Below are positions 34,059-44,396 of a stretch of DNA of 64,000 nucleotides, in pieces (positions within the stretch are counted from its first letter, which is position 1; each line of letters begins with the position of its first letter). The notes below the pieces were generated by a model that was given only the letters and a program-made list of their open reading frames with translations, searched no databases and was not told where the DNA came from. This DNA comes from Blepharisma stoltei (lineage: Eukaryota; Ciliophora; Heterotrichea; Heterotrichida; Blepharismidae). The stretch covers positions 1 through 64,000 of the forward strand of contig CAJZBQ010000030.1 in NCBI GenBank assembly GCA_914767885.1, read 5' to 3'. The translations under genes and the position numbers were made by a program.

Positions 34059-37000
34059 TTAGTTGCCCAATTTTTGAAGTATTCTTGTCGCATATTTCAT
34101 GACCTGTTGATCTTTATGATGCAAGTATCCTTCTATAACTGACCGAATATTCAGCCGCTCAAATTCTTCTTTACACTGGGGATAAACACACAAGTTCCCT
34201 ATTGAAAACAAAGCGACTTGCCTAGGCGACTGCGATTGGGCTTGGTCGCTTCTGACAACCTCCAATAGCTGCTTTAATGCTCCGTGTCTTATTAAATCCA
34301 TACACAGCAAATCAGAATTCCTTACAAGGTTTCCCAATGCCCCAGCTGCATTTGCCCTCGTCTTTTCTTCTTCATCGCTTAATAAATCCACTAGCAAAGG
34401 CACGCAAGGTCTTAAGTGCTCATATAATTTCTGATTATGGAACCCTGCATTTCCAACAGCAAAGCAAGCGAATTTTCTTGTGGTCCTATCTGGGTCCTTG
34501 CAGCAGTTTATAGCGCATGCAATAAGCCCATGCTCTAAGATATAATCATAGAAGAAGGCTGAGTGCCGGCAAATATTCCCTATCAGGTTGCAAACTTTGC
34601 TTCTCACAGTTGATTCTCGATGCTCTATGAGTTTTCTTAAGTCTCCATAAATGTTTTCATTGTGAATTAGCTCATAGTTTTCTCGCTGTAGCCTCGCTAG
34701 TTGGCTTATGAGAGATAAAATATCGACTAAGAGATGGGTAGGGTTGTCTTGGGCGAGAAGGTTGTATTGACTTATAATATTCATACCTCCTGAATAGTTA
34801 AAATGGAGGTGAACTGGTAAGGGTAGTTCGCTTACTTAGGCTCAGTGAAGAGGAACTTTGGTTCTTCTGAGAGTTTACCTTATAGAGGTACTATCCACTG
34901 GCACTGGGTAGTGGAAGAAAAGTGCTTTTTGAAGCTGGAGGCAATTGAAGTTCTAATGGTCATGTAACTACCGATCAATTAAGTCGTATCCCAAGTAAAA
35001 GGCTTTAGAAAACAGAAGACAAAGACATTCAAGAGTTTTCTTACTTAACTTAAATTACCTCCTGCGTTTACAAACTGCTGGGCAAATGGCTTGGAGCCAT
35101 CTGTATTCACTATCATTTTCGATAGCAATGAAACTGCGATCCCCAAGTGCTCTCTTGACAGGAATTTCATAATATTTAGCGTTGAAGTTATAATCTCAGA
35201 GTCAGCACATTCTTTATTGAACTGTTCGAGCTCCTTTGCATAGTTTTGCATGGAGTGTGGCAGGTTAAAAATTCTTAAAACCTGAGCAATAATAAGGTTG
35301 ACTGCACTTGGCCCACCTCCGCACACAACTGGCCATTCTTGGATGCTGGCAAGCTGGCTTTCTTTCAAATATGATGCTAAAACTTTGATGATGCCGTCAT
35401 GAATTAGAGTCTGCAAGAGGACTCTGAACTGCTCATAAATTGCATCATGAATAAAGGTTAAAAGCGAAATCAGTCCTTTAGGGGAAATTTCACATTTGGC
35501 ATTCAGACCATTGATGAGCGTCACAATCAGTGCTGGGACTCCAGACTGATTAAGCCCCATAATGAATTCTCTAACATTGTCGTTTGCAATTGATTTCGCG
35601 AGCATCCTTTGCAGAAGCAAAATAATCCCATCAGAAAAGCCCATAAACAAACACCCATACCCTGACCCTTCAATTCTCTTAACTTCCTCTTGTCTGTTAT
35701 TTCTCGGGGTCAGAATTTCTACAATTATTGAGAGAGATGCAGGTGTTGACAGTCTCTGCATGATCATATCAACGTGCTTTGGGCTTCCGCTCTGCAGTAT
35801 CTCTGACAGTAAGCATGCAGAGCTCATAGCAATTATGTAAAATTCTTGTATACATTATAAGGCAGAGCCGCCGACCCGGCCTGACCTTTTGGAGTAGTTT
35901 TTTCAACATCAAAGTGGGAAACTAAGCTGAAAAACAGGTCCAGCATCCTTGGTGTATATCGATGGTGGTTAAACTCATATCTTAGACAGCTAATCCCTGA
36001 AACATAGGATTTTATCTCAGTTGGTTCTTGGAAAGAGCATGCTAGCTATGATTCTGGTTAGCCACAAATCACAAGATGATAAAATGAGTAACATAATTTT
36101 GGAGTTACGTCTTGGAGAATAAGCCCTAAGAATGTCTTAGCTGGTTGTGCAAGGCTCTCCTCTGGTGGAGAGATGGGCTAGGATCCTTATGGATGACGAG
36201 CACGCACAAGTGCAAATCCCCTGTCCATTCTGTGATAGCTAAATTGATAATTAATTATATAAGATTCTTGAACCAGGCAATTTTCTTCAAATGACTCTAA
36301 TAGGTATCCTACATCAACTTCAAGGTCCAAATTTTTCCTCTTATAAGCTGCGATCTGCTTTAGCATGTGTGTCAAGATCTGCAGAGAAATCGACGCAAGT
36401 ACTGGATCTGGATTTGAAATCAGCCCATAGAGCAGATTCATCGCTCCTTTGTGAGGCAGCACGACGTCGACAGCGTCTCTAGAAATCCTCATCATTTGTA
36501 GTAGGACCCTTAAAACTGACAGTTTCGTGACATTACCTTCGTCGTCTGAGTTAAAGATCTGAACTAAGCACTGGAGTCAGTCAAATTGGTTAAACGCTTT
36601 CCACACAACTTGTCTGAGGTTTTCGAAGAAGTGGAAATTTGCATTGTAGTCGTCAACAAGTTCGTTTCGGCCTCCGCGCTTCCAAGGAAAAGGAATCACA
36701 TCTCCGCTTGAAGGGTGGATGATAACTTGGATGGCTTGGATCGCTGATTTGTGGAGCGAGCTTACACCTTGAGAGATCCCTTGCTTTATGAGCAGACAAA
36801 TTTCATGCAAAGTGTTGGTTTCTATTATGTCTGTATAGACAAAAATGCATCTGAGTGGGATTAGTCCTGCTTGGTTTAGGATAATTCCGACTGATTTTAC
36901 AGTGTTGACTTGTAGCAAAGTCATTGCTTGGTCTATATTACAGTTTGAGCCTGGGCCATTTGGGTAGTACAGCAGTTGAGGTACCAGCACAATAAAGCCT

Positions 37001-39869
37001 TTTACCATATTTGGCTCGATGCCTAATGATTTATTGAAGGTAGCTCTTGCAATCAGCCCAGCTGCTCTTACAATTTCAGATACCATGTCTGTCAATACTG
37101 GCGCAGGCGATCCTTGATCAAGTCTAATGCATCGTTTTATTAGTCCAATTAGTCCACTAGTCAACGCTGCAGACTTCAAAATGTCTTGGTTTGGGTCTTC
37201 AAGCTTAGCTTTGGATACAATCAAAATTATCGCTCTCAAAGCCGAAATTATATTGTTTTTTCTGTCCTTTGCAGTCCTGAAATCAGCATTCATTTGGAAC
37301 AGCGACATCACTCTGTCAAGGAACTGTGCATCATGTCTAAGCCTTGTAGCCCCTGCTTCATCACTAGCCATAGTTTCATATCTTTGCCAGATATCTGATC
37401 CTTCTGATACAGATGCAGCTTGCTTTTTAGGGGCTGAGTCAGATAAAGGGTGCTCAATCCCAGCCCATTTCAGATATTTATTAGTCCTGGACTCTCTGGC
37501 TAGTTTTTCTTCGCTGGTTTCCCTTATAAATGGGTGGTTCAGTAAATCAGGCCACGCAAGTCTTTCTTGGGGAGCTTTATTGAGCAGTCCTTTCAGGAAA
37601 GACTTGAAGTCAGGGTTCATGTTGTCAGGGAACTTCACAGGATCTTTCACAATCAAATTGATCAAAGTGTATATAGAATTCGTATAAAATGGAGGCTGTC
37701 CCACAAACAGCTCATAAATAATGACCCCCAAGCTCCACAAATCTGCTGTGTGGTTATATGGCAGCTCTTGTACAAGCTCTGGAGCCATATATAGCGGAGT
37801 ACCTTTAATGGAAGTCAAAACTATTGTGTTTGAGCTCATAGCTCTAGCGAACCCAAAATCACATAGCTTAACTGTCCCGTTCGCAGTAATCAAAATATTC
37901 TGTGGCTTCATATCTCTGTGAATAATCCTATTGCTATGTAAATAATGTAGCGCAAATACCTTACACTTATACTTATTTTAATTATAGTCGGATCTGAAGA
38001 ACCTTATTCCCTGCCATAACTCTCCACTCGTCTGCTTCGCTGATAATTGTCTCGCGACCTTCAAAGTCTTGCTCCTACCAGCATATATGCTCCCTGACAG
38101 TAGGAAAGTTTGGGTCATCGTGCCATATAAGTCAACAGGGTTTGGCTTCTAGAAAATTCAAAAGACAAATTTTCTGATCAACTGTCGGTCAAGATGAAAA
38201 TTCGTAATCCAGGACGTAACACCTGGCATCGTGTTGGGGAACGTTCTTGATCAGCAAGGAGGAACCTCACTAGTATTGGCGGGAGGCACCTTTCTAACTC
38301 CGAACTCTATCTTAATCCGAGGCAAAACCTTGAACTGAATGTGAGCCTGCGGTACACCAATCTTATCTTATCTTATAGAATCTAGCAGAAATTTCTGCCT
38401 AACGATCCTTATGGATCATTTTGAACTTAAAATTGGGTTTTTTCACCAAAAATAAGCGATTTATACCAAACTGCTTGCGCTTTTTTTCCTCCTCTTCCAG
38501 TTTTCCCACCACTATTGGTGTTTTTCCCCCTTGACAACTGAATTTGTCACCGTTTCTTTATTTCCATCGTTTTCTGTGATTTCCTTGCTTTCTCTGGCCC
38601 CCTTGATTTCTTTGGCTTCTTTGGTTTCTTTGGTTTCTTTGGCTTCTTTGGTTTCTTTGGTTTCTTTGGTTTCTTTGGTTTCTTTGGTTTCTTTGGTTTC
38701 TTTGGTTTCTTTGGTTTCTTTGGTTTCTTTGGTTTCTTTGGTTTCTTTGGTTTCTTTGGTTTCTTTGGCTTCTTTGGCTTCTTTGGTTTCTTTGGTTTTT
38801 TGGTTTCTTTGATTTCTTTGGTTTCTTTAGTTTTTCTTTGGTTTCTTTGGTTTCTTTGGTTTCTTTGGTTTCTTTGGTTTCTTTGGTTTCTTTGGCTTCT
38901 TTGGTTTCTTTGGTTTCTTTGGTTTCTTTGGTTTCCTTGGTTTCTTTGGTTTCCTTAGTTTCTTTGGTTTCTTTAGTTTCTTTGGCCTCCTTCTTTTCTA
39001 TGCTGTCGATTTCGTAGGGTAGTGATCGAATTGAATGAGAGGTCAATATCAACTCCCATTCATCCATCACTATTCCCTCCAATCCTCCAACAGCTCGCAG
39101 CAATTCTTGCTCCCAGTCATCCTCTTCTACTTTTTTTCTTCATCCTCTTCAACTTCGCTGTCCTCAGAAACTGTTCCTTCATCTCCAAGAATTTCTTCAA
39201 CTCTATCCCAAAACTCTTCATCTCAAAACAAACTGTCTTCACTGTCACTAACACTATAATTTGAGTCAATTTCGTCAAAAGATCTTGCATCAAGCTCACA
39301 ATCCTTGACTTTTCATCAAGGCAGAATATTTTTGCAATTCCCTTTTGTCTCCATGATTCACACAAATAAAAAGTGCGGTACACCAATCAAACATTGCGCT
39401 TCACCAAGCCAAGTAGGGACTGGCTGAATATACATAAAGAACTCCAAAACTCCCTCCCACAAGGTCCCTGTGTCTCCCCAGCTACAGATGTTAGCAGATT
39501 TTGCTGGTTCACTGCGCCATTTTTTGTATGCAGCGCAAACACCAGCTGCTGAGCGATTTTTCTTACTTCATTTTCTGGCAGATTTTTATCATCTTCTAAA
39601 ATTTCAAAAAGCTCTCCTTGTCCAAACTCAGTAACAACGCAAAACTCGTGAGGAGTTTCAAAGGTATCAAGCATAAGAATGATATTTTCATGATGCAGCC
39701 CGCGGAGGATGTCGATTTCTTGCCGGAGATTTGATAAATCTTTTTCTGTTTTTCCACGCTTGGTAATAAACTTTAAGGCTACGATCTGGCCTGAGAATTT
39801 TCTTCGGCCTTTGAAGACCTTGCCGAATGAGCCTTCTCCGATGGGATGAAGCACGTGATAGTTGTCCAT
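34059..39869 (-). CDS. STK36: Fused/STK36-like protein kinase with ARM-type repeats
   Basis: 1177 residues when three insertions are removed (34793-35064, 35849-36270, 37961-39543); 3534 nt is divisible by three. Kinase domain, residues 4-254: Gly loop GEGSFGKV (11-18), Lys33, Glu51, HRDMKPQN (123-130), DFG (143-145), and [26 protein letters not shown], which is strongly Fused-like. The long C-terminal part consists of helical ARM/HEAT-like repeats (e.g. [16 protein letters not shown] and [16 protein letters not shown] near the end). Fused kinases serve Hedgehog signalling in insects and assembly of the axonemal central pair in mammals and, probably, protists; a ciliary role is the better guess here. 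ATG 39869, TAA 34059. Only one TGA Trp was seen (NQFDWLQ). Confidence 0.9.
34793..35064 (+). mobile_element. SINE-like insertion in STK36 exon (272 bp)
   Basis: Exact 9-bp direct repeat TACCTCCTG at 34784 and 35056. Starts AATAGTTAAAATGGAGG and is clearly homologous (reverse complement) to 46020-46246 (shared GGTTCTTCTGAGAGTTT, CTGGCACTGG, GAAGTTCTAAT). Removal joins NAGG to MNIISQYN. Confidence 0.85.
35849..36270 (-). mobile_element. Insertion in STK36 exon (422 bp)
   Basis: Flanked by an 18-bp direct repeat matching at 16 positions (AATTATGTAAAATTCTTG at 35831, AATTATATAAGATTCTTG at 36253). GC-richer than IESs of the MITE type. Removal joins CLVQE-YII to AMSSACLL in frame. Confidence 0.75.
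38363..39388 (-). mobile_element. Nested insertion with gene-like content (1026 bp)
   Basis: Exact 15-bp direct repeat TGCGGTACACCAATC at 38348 and 39374. On the minus strand it ends in an (ATAAG)n-type tail (plus TTATCTTATCTTA). It encodes an acidic gene-like stretch ([20 protein letters not shown] as Trp) and the KET minisatellite, so it may be a retrocopy of a host gene piece. Confidence 0.6.
38590..38990 (-). repeat. 9-bp minisatellite coding Lys-Glu-Thr
   Basis: About 40 imperfect copies of TTTCTTTGG (AAAGAAACC on the minus strand, K-E-T); a 1-2 base slip around 38800-38840 changes the frame to R-N-Q. It lies inside the nested insertion of the STK36 gene. Confidence 0.9.
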
Positions 39870-39989
39870 TTAAATCTTATAAATGTGGAGGCTACTTATA
39901 AGGAATTTTTCAAGAATTGGACCAACTCTGCCCCCTGTGCCTAGGATTGAAGAAGCAAGAGGTTTGAACGAATTTGTGAGAGCAATAAA

Positions 39990-40192
39990 GTGTCTCCACG
40001 TTTTTGTCCAGATGTCTCCCAAGGATTGATTCACCAACATAAGCTTGTGAACAACCCTCAAAGTGGCAAATTTACATTAATTTGAGGATTTGCCACTTTG
40101 AGGGTTGGCTTCATCAACATAAGCTGATGGAGTCAACCCAAGATTTCTTGGGAGACGTTGGGACAAAGAGGAGGCTAAAAGTGTGGAAACAC
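39990..40192. mobile_element. Palindromic MITE/IES upstream of TPR gene
   Basis: Inverted arms around a centre near 40078: ACCCTCAAAGTGGCAAAT / ATTTGCCACTTTGAGGGTT, ACATAAGCT on both sides, CTCCCAAG / CTTGGGAG and GTGTCTCCAC / GTGTGGAAACAC at the edges. It lies in the short spacer between two divergent genes and may carry part of their promoter region. Confidence 0.75.
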
Positions 40193-40223
40193 TATAGAGT
40201 ATATAAATGCGAAAAGATACCAG

Positions 40224-41304
40224 ATGGCTGAGATCGAGCTGAATCTGTGCTTAGAAATCCTCAAAAATGGAGGGTTATTTGCTGAGCCTGCTTATAATTT
40301 CACTTTGAAAAAGCTTGCTTTTGTATATAAGCAGCAAAATAAAACAAAGCAGTGTGAAAAAGCATTGAAAGACATCGTAAAGCACTATGAATCAAAAGCA
40401 GAGACATACCCAGATCTATTTTTGGCAGCACAAGAAACCTTGGCAATGTATTTACTAGAGGCCGACGTTGGAAGATGCGTTGACCTTTGCAGAGAAGTGT
40501 TGGCTAACACCCCTTCTGAATTTTTCCATTATCTTTTTGGAATATCCCTAGTTCTCAAAGGGGAAGATTTCATCACAGCAAAAGAGCACTTACAAGCACT
40601 TGTACTTAACAAAGACCCTCAGCCTGAAGTCTTATATAATTTCGCCTATGCCCAACTAGTCCACCCTAGAAAATTCACTAATCCTAATAAATTGAATACT
40701 CAAGAAATCAAGGAAAACAGAAATGCAGTCATCGAGTACGTGCACGCAATTCCTAACTTCAAAAAAGCAATACAATACTTTGAAAATCTCAGTGAGCCCT
40801 ATGAGCCAAACCCTGACAACCCAGGACTTAAAAAGAAAGAAAGTGGGCTTGTGCTTACAACTTTGGCAGAAATGGGGTGGGGAGACGGCTTGACATTACA
40901 AGTAATTTAGATTTCAGGAAACTGCAGCATGGCTTAAATGCGCACTAAAATTATACGAAGAAGTCGACAAGACAAAACTAGGAAGAGTGCTTACCTTGAC
41001 TGGGAGACTGCTGAGAGACCAAAAACAATTCTTACATGCAGAAGGGCTGTTGAGCAACGCAATGAGCATTTTAGAAGGAGTAACAATTATATAGAGAGGA
41101 GACTGGGACGAAGCGTTAGTCTGTGAAGAGTATGGAGGACTGCTTAACAAAATTTCCAAGCGAGAAAACGAAGGCGAGCAACTGATAGCAAAAGCCAAGC
41201 TTATTAGAAGCAAACTTCCATTCTGGGCTGAAAGGGCAGCTCATATGTTTATTCCTAAATGGACCTTAGAGATGCAGCCCTTTACTTCATCCCCTAGTTA
41301 TTAA
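40224..41304 (+). CDS. TPR-like helical repeat protein
   Basis: 349 residues after removal of two introns (40902-40917, 40;080-series 15-nt intron at 41080-41094). The N-terminal half reads as helix pairs of TPR type (LAFVYKQQNKTKQCEKALKDIV, AQETLAMYLLEADVGRCVDLC, LVLNKDPQPEVLYNFAYAQLV); the C-terminus ends FIPKWTLEMQPFTSS before TAA 41302-41304. No catalytic motif. Start ATG 40224 is the first in frame. It probably acts as a scaffold; TPR proteins of this size are frequent in ciliary and ubiquitin pathways, but I do not recognise an orthologue. Confidence 0.75.
40902..40917 (+). other. 16-nt intron
   Basis: GTAATTTAGATTTCAG with an in-frame TAG; removal joins GLTLQ to ETAAWLKCAL. Confidence 0.9.
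41080..41094 (+). other. 15-nt intron
   Basis: GTAACAATTATATAG; removal joins SILEG to RGDWDEALVCEEY. Together with the 16-nt intron it makes the CDS 1050 nt. Confidence 0.9.
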
Positions 41305-41343
41305 GCTAAATCTAGCCTATTTTAATAGTAAAATCAATTAAAA

Positions 41344-43203
41344 ATGAGTTTCCGCGAAAATTTGCACGACCAATTCGAACTAGTTCACAATCATTGTCTA
41401 CACAGGCGGAAGGGAGGAGAAGAATTCATTCAGCTGCTTAAAGAAAGGGCACAGCATGAAGAGTCATATGCAAGAGGTTTGGAGCGATTAGGAAATCATC
41501 CATATTTTGTGACCAGCCAAGGCACCTTGTCTCACGCTATCTCAGCAATGAAAAATGATAACCTGAATAAGGCCATGCAAGCTAAAATACTAGCAGAAAG
41601 CATTACCAATGACTTGGTCGAGCCTTTTAAAGAACTTTTAAGAAATCAAGGAAATACCCTTAAAAAAGCAAGTGCAGAAGGGAAAAAACTTGAAAAGGAC
41701 AAAGCAATGCTAAAGGAAAGAGTTGAAAAATCTAAAGGGAGGTATGTCAGAGCATGCATGGAATGCGAGCAGCTCACAATTTTGCTTGAGCAGCCAATCC
41801 CTCAAGTGAAAAGGGAAAAACTCGTACAAAGATTGATTCTGAGCAAGAAAGAAGTAGAAGACAGCATGAAGCAGAACATTGAGGCTGTCAATGCTTATAA
41901 TTCCTATCAAACCCGTTATTGTGATATGATGGCTATGATTCTTGAAATTTATCAAAAGCAAGAAGAGCAGAGGTTGGAAGCTATGAAGGACTCTCTGAGG
42001 AAACTGGTAGTTTACGAGACTAGCTGCTTAAGGAATCTACAGTATGATATTGATAATTTGGCTCATTCCATGGAAAGTGTTAATATTCAAGCTGACATCA
42101 ACCAATTCATTGATGAAAACACTTCAAATAATCCTAAAATGATCTTATTAGAATTTGAGCCTTACCAAGGAACTCATCCATCATTTAAAGAAGTAAAGCA
42201 TAATGCACCCATTGTGACGATTCCACATAGCATCACCACCAGCGACTCTCAAGCTTTAAATGCTCTACAAGACGTGTACAAGTCCGAAATCAGCAATATT
42301 TTACAGAAAACCTGAAACGCGGAGAATCTTTCGCCAGAAGAGTTCCATCAATTTAGAAATATAATCAAAGATCCTTCTGCAAGACAATGTTTTACTTCTG
42401 TTCTCGGCCAGAAAAAGACACAAGGAGATGTCTCTCTCAGTGAAAAAAGCTTCGAACAGATGGGAGAACTTCTACTAGTAGTCCTCAACGAATGTGCCTT
42501 AACCACTGATATAAGAACCTCCAGAAACCTCATCCAGCTTTCACAAGTTTTCCGCAAAGCCCAAGGATCACCAAACGCCCCGCTTGAGTATTTGCAAAAT
42601 CTTATTATTTCGCATTCTATATGAGCAAGTATGGAGTTCTGGGAAGGAATTATTCAGTCTGCGATTGATGAAGATATACAGAGTCATGAAGTGTACGGTC
42701 TTCATGAAAATGAAACTCAGGAATCAATTGAAAATCGCATTAAAAATATCGTGTTTTGTCAGCTGGGGGTGTTTGGAAATACTATGCTAACTTTTCAGGT
42801 TGACACTATGTATGCAGCTGAGCTGGTGTCGAAATATGCGTGCAAGTACCAGTTGAGCTCAGAAGATATGGACACCTTGATGGCAACGATTGATAAAAAA
42901 TTTTCTGCGAAGACAGATAAAGAAGAAGAGGTCGTCCAGGAGGTCCAGAGGGGTGTGCCAAAATGGCTACATGAACTGGAAGGGGCAACTGCAACTATGA
43001 ATAAGAGGATAAAGAAAGATAATAAAGTTAATGAAGAAAGTAAAACAGAGGAGCATGAAAACCCTGAAGAAACGTACAAACAAGCTGAAAATCCTGAAGA
43101 AACAAATAAAACTGAAGAAATAAAAGAAAGTGATTCGCTTGAAATAGTTAGGGAGGAGGTAAGCAAAGAGGAGATAGAAAAAGAGGCTGAGCAAGAGCCA
43201 TAA
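41344..43203 (+). CDS. F-BAR domain protein
   Basis: 619 residues, ATG 41344 to TAA 43201-43203, with TGA Trp at LQKTWNAEN and SHSIWASM. Residues 1-250 form an F-BAR: MSFRENLHDQFELVHNHCLHRRKGGEEFIQLLKER..., the FCH start, then a long coiled coil (MKQNIEAVNAYNSYQTRYCDMM). Residues 320-510 are a second helical domain (SPEEFHQFRNIIKDPSAR, FEQMGELLLVVLNEC, FWEGIIQSAIDEDI) that resembles the C-terminal helical domain of KIAA0513/SBF2-type proteins (uncertain). The tail is Glu/Lys-rich. F-BAR proteins bend membranes in endocytosis and actin remodelling. Confidence 0.85.
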
Positions 43204-43275
43204 TTAATTTCATTAAATATCGAAGAAATCTGTTTGGATTTTAATTAATTAGGGTTGTCAAATGAATAATAAAAA

Positions 43276-43362
43276 CGCTCAGAAGGGCGAATCGAACGCC
43301 TGAGGCGCTAGCCTCCCTAGGATTTGAAGTCCTAGCCAGGCACCAGCCCAGATCATCCAAGC
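43276..43362 (-). tRNA. tRNA-Sec: tRNA-Sec (anticodon UCA)
   Basis: 87 nt on the minus strand. The parts, 5' to 3': a 9-bp acceptor (GCTTGGATG with CTTCTGAGC, with the T-T mismatch also present in animal tRNA-Sec), a 6-bp D stem (CTGGGC/GCCTGG) with a TGGT loop, an anticodon stem CTAGGA/TCCTAG with loop CTTCAAA (anticodon TCA), a long variable arm GAGGC-TAGC-GCCTC, and a 4-bp T stem GGCG-TTCGATT-CGCC. This 9+4 fold with a 6-bp D stem is diagnostic of eukaryotic tRNA-Sec and unlike tRNA-Trp. A run of T follows (plus 43271-43275). TATATATC lies about 22-30 nt upstream, as in externally promoted tRNA-Sec genes. Confidence 0.93.
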
Positions 43363-44396
43363 ACTATTTTAAGACGTTCCGCATGATATATACATTGAAT
43401 TTTTGACTTAAGATAATTAATATACTTTATATGGCTCGTAACATTTGATCGCAACATTTTTCTTGAGTGGCATCTCCTTAGGTATTTTTTGTTAAAATTA
43501 TTTGCCTGATAGAATTCTAGAAATTTTTTAAACAATTGTCTTATGAGAAAATATTTCGACGAAAAAATTGCTATCAAATGACTAGCAATGACTTTATATT
43601 TACGATTAAGATAAAATTTTATAAATCTACTGCCTTATTTAGAAAGCGAAAAATATTACCTTGTTTTAATGCTATATATAAACCACCACACAAAATACGG
43701 CCATAGACTTAATCCCCCCGCTTTAAATTGGAACAAAAAATCCTGTTCCATTTTAAAGGGCTAATTTATTTTAAAAATAATTTATATTAAATCTTTGTCT
43801 ATAAATTTTTTTTTTAAAATCTAAATTGAACACAATACTGTGAATGTTAATTTATTTTTATGAAGAAATAATTAAAACAAATTAATCAATTTAGCATGAA
43901 AAAGTTTAAATAGCATTCTAATTGCATTTTTCCCATTAAATTAGGTCAAATTAATTTTATAAAGATTATCTTAAATTTTTATTTATTTTTTTTTTAAGAA
44001 ATATAAATTGATTGAATTTTAATTTAATTTTATGAAAAAATTAAATAAAAAATAATTAATTCAGTTTTAAAGCTGTTTAAATAGCATTCTACTTGCATTT
44101 TGCCTATTAATCTAGAGCCAATTTTATAAAAACTAGTATTTCATCGTTAAAATTTCTATTGAAAAACAAATTTGTTCCAATTTAAAGGGGGATTAAAGCA
44201 CGCAAATGTTACCGATGTTTTGTTCCAATTTAAAGGGGGAGTTAGTAAATATATTAAATAACTATATTTCCTATGAGAATCTTTAGCGATTAATTTTAGT
44301 TTTTCTTTCTTTTGTATTAAACTCCAGAGTTAGTTCCATTGGTTAAAAGCTTTTAATTAAAACTTTTTTATATCAAAAGATTATATAGAATGCAAA
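43363..44396. other. Intergenic, 1 kb
   Basis: No gene. It holds the MITE at 43711-44241 and, near 43383-43392, the TATA-like promoter element of the tRNA-Sec. Confidence 0.6.
43711..44241. mobile_element. MITE with TTTAAATTGGAACA termini, nested copies
   Basis: Left end CCCCCCGCTTTAAATTGGAAC; right ends TTCCAATTTAAAGGGGG at both about 44175 and 44223, plus an internal TTCCATTTTAAAGGG at 43746. Flanked by TTA on both sides. Same termini as the exon IES at 16574-16942, so it is the intergenic counterpart, with a second copy or fragment inside. Confidence 0.75.

Larger units (their letters stand above)
37961..39543 (-). mobile_element. Composite insertion in STK36 kinase domain (1583 bp)
   Basis: Flanking repeat TGTAGCGCAAATACC (37946) / TGCAGCGCAAACACC (39529), coding VFALH on both sides. 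It splits the kinase domain between VFALH and [12 protein letters not shown] second element, 38363-39388, is inserted inside it. Confidence 0.8.

Noticed and set aside
38531-38812. 93-codon plus-strand ORF of Ser-Leu-Val repeats
   Set aside because: It is the complement of the KET minisatellite inside a nested insertion.
38400-39400. Separate functional gene for the acidic and KET-repeat protein
   Set aside because: It lies within a direct-repeat-flanked insertion inside the STK36 kinase exon and shows a frame slip; more likely a transposed fragment.
43276-43362. tRNA-Trp with UCA anticodon (to read UGA)
   Set aside because: The 9-bp acceptor, 6-bp D stem and long variable arm fit tRNA-Sec and not a class I tRNA-Trp.
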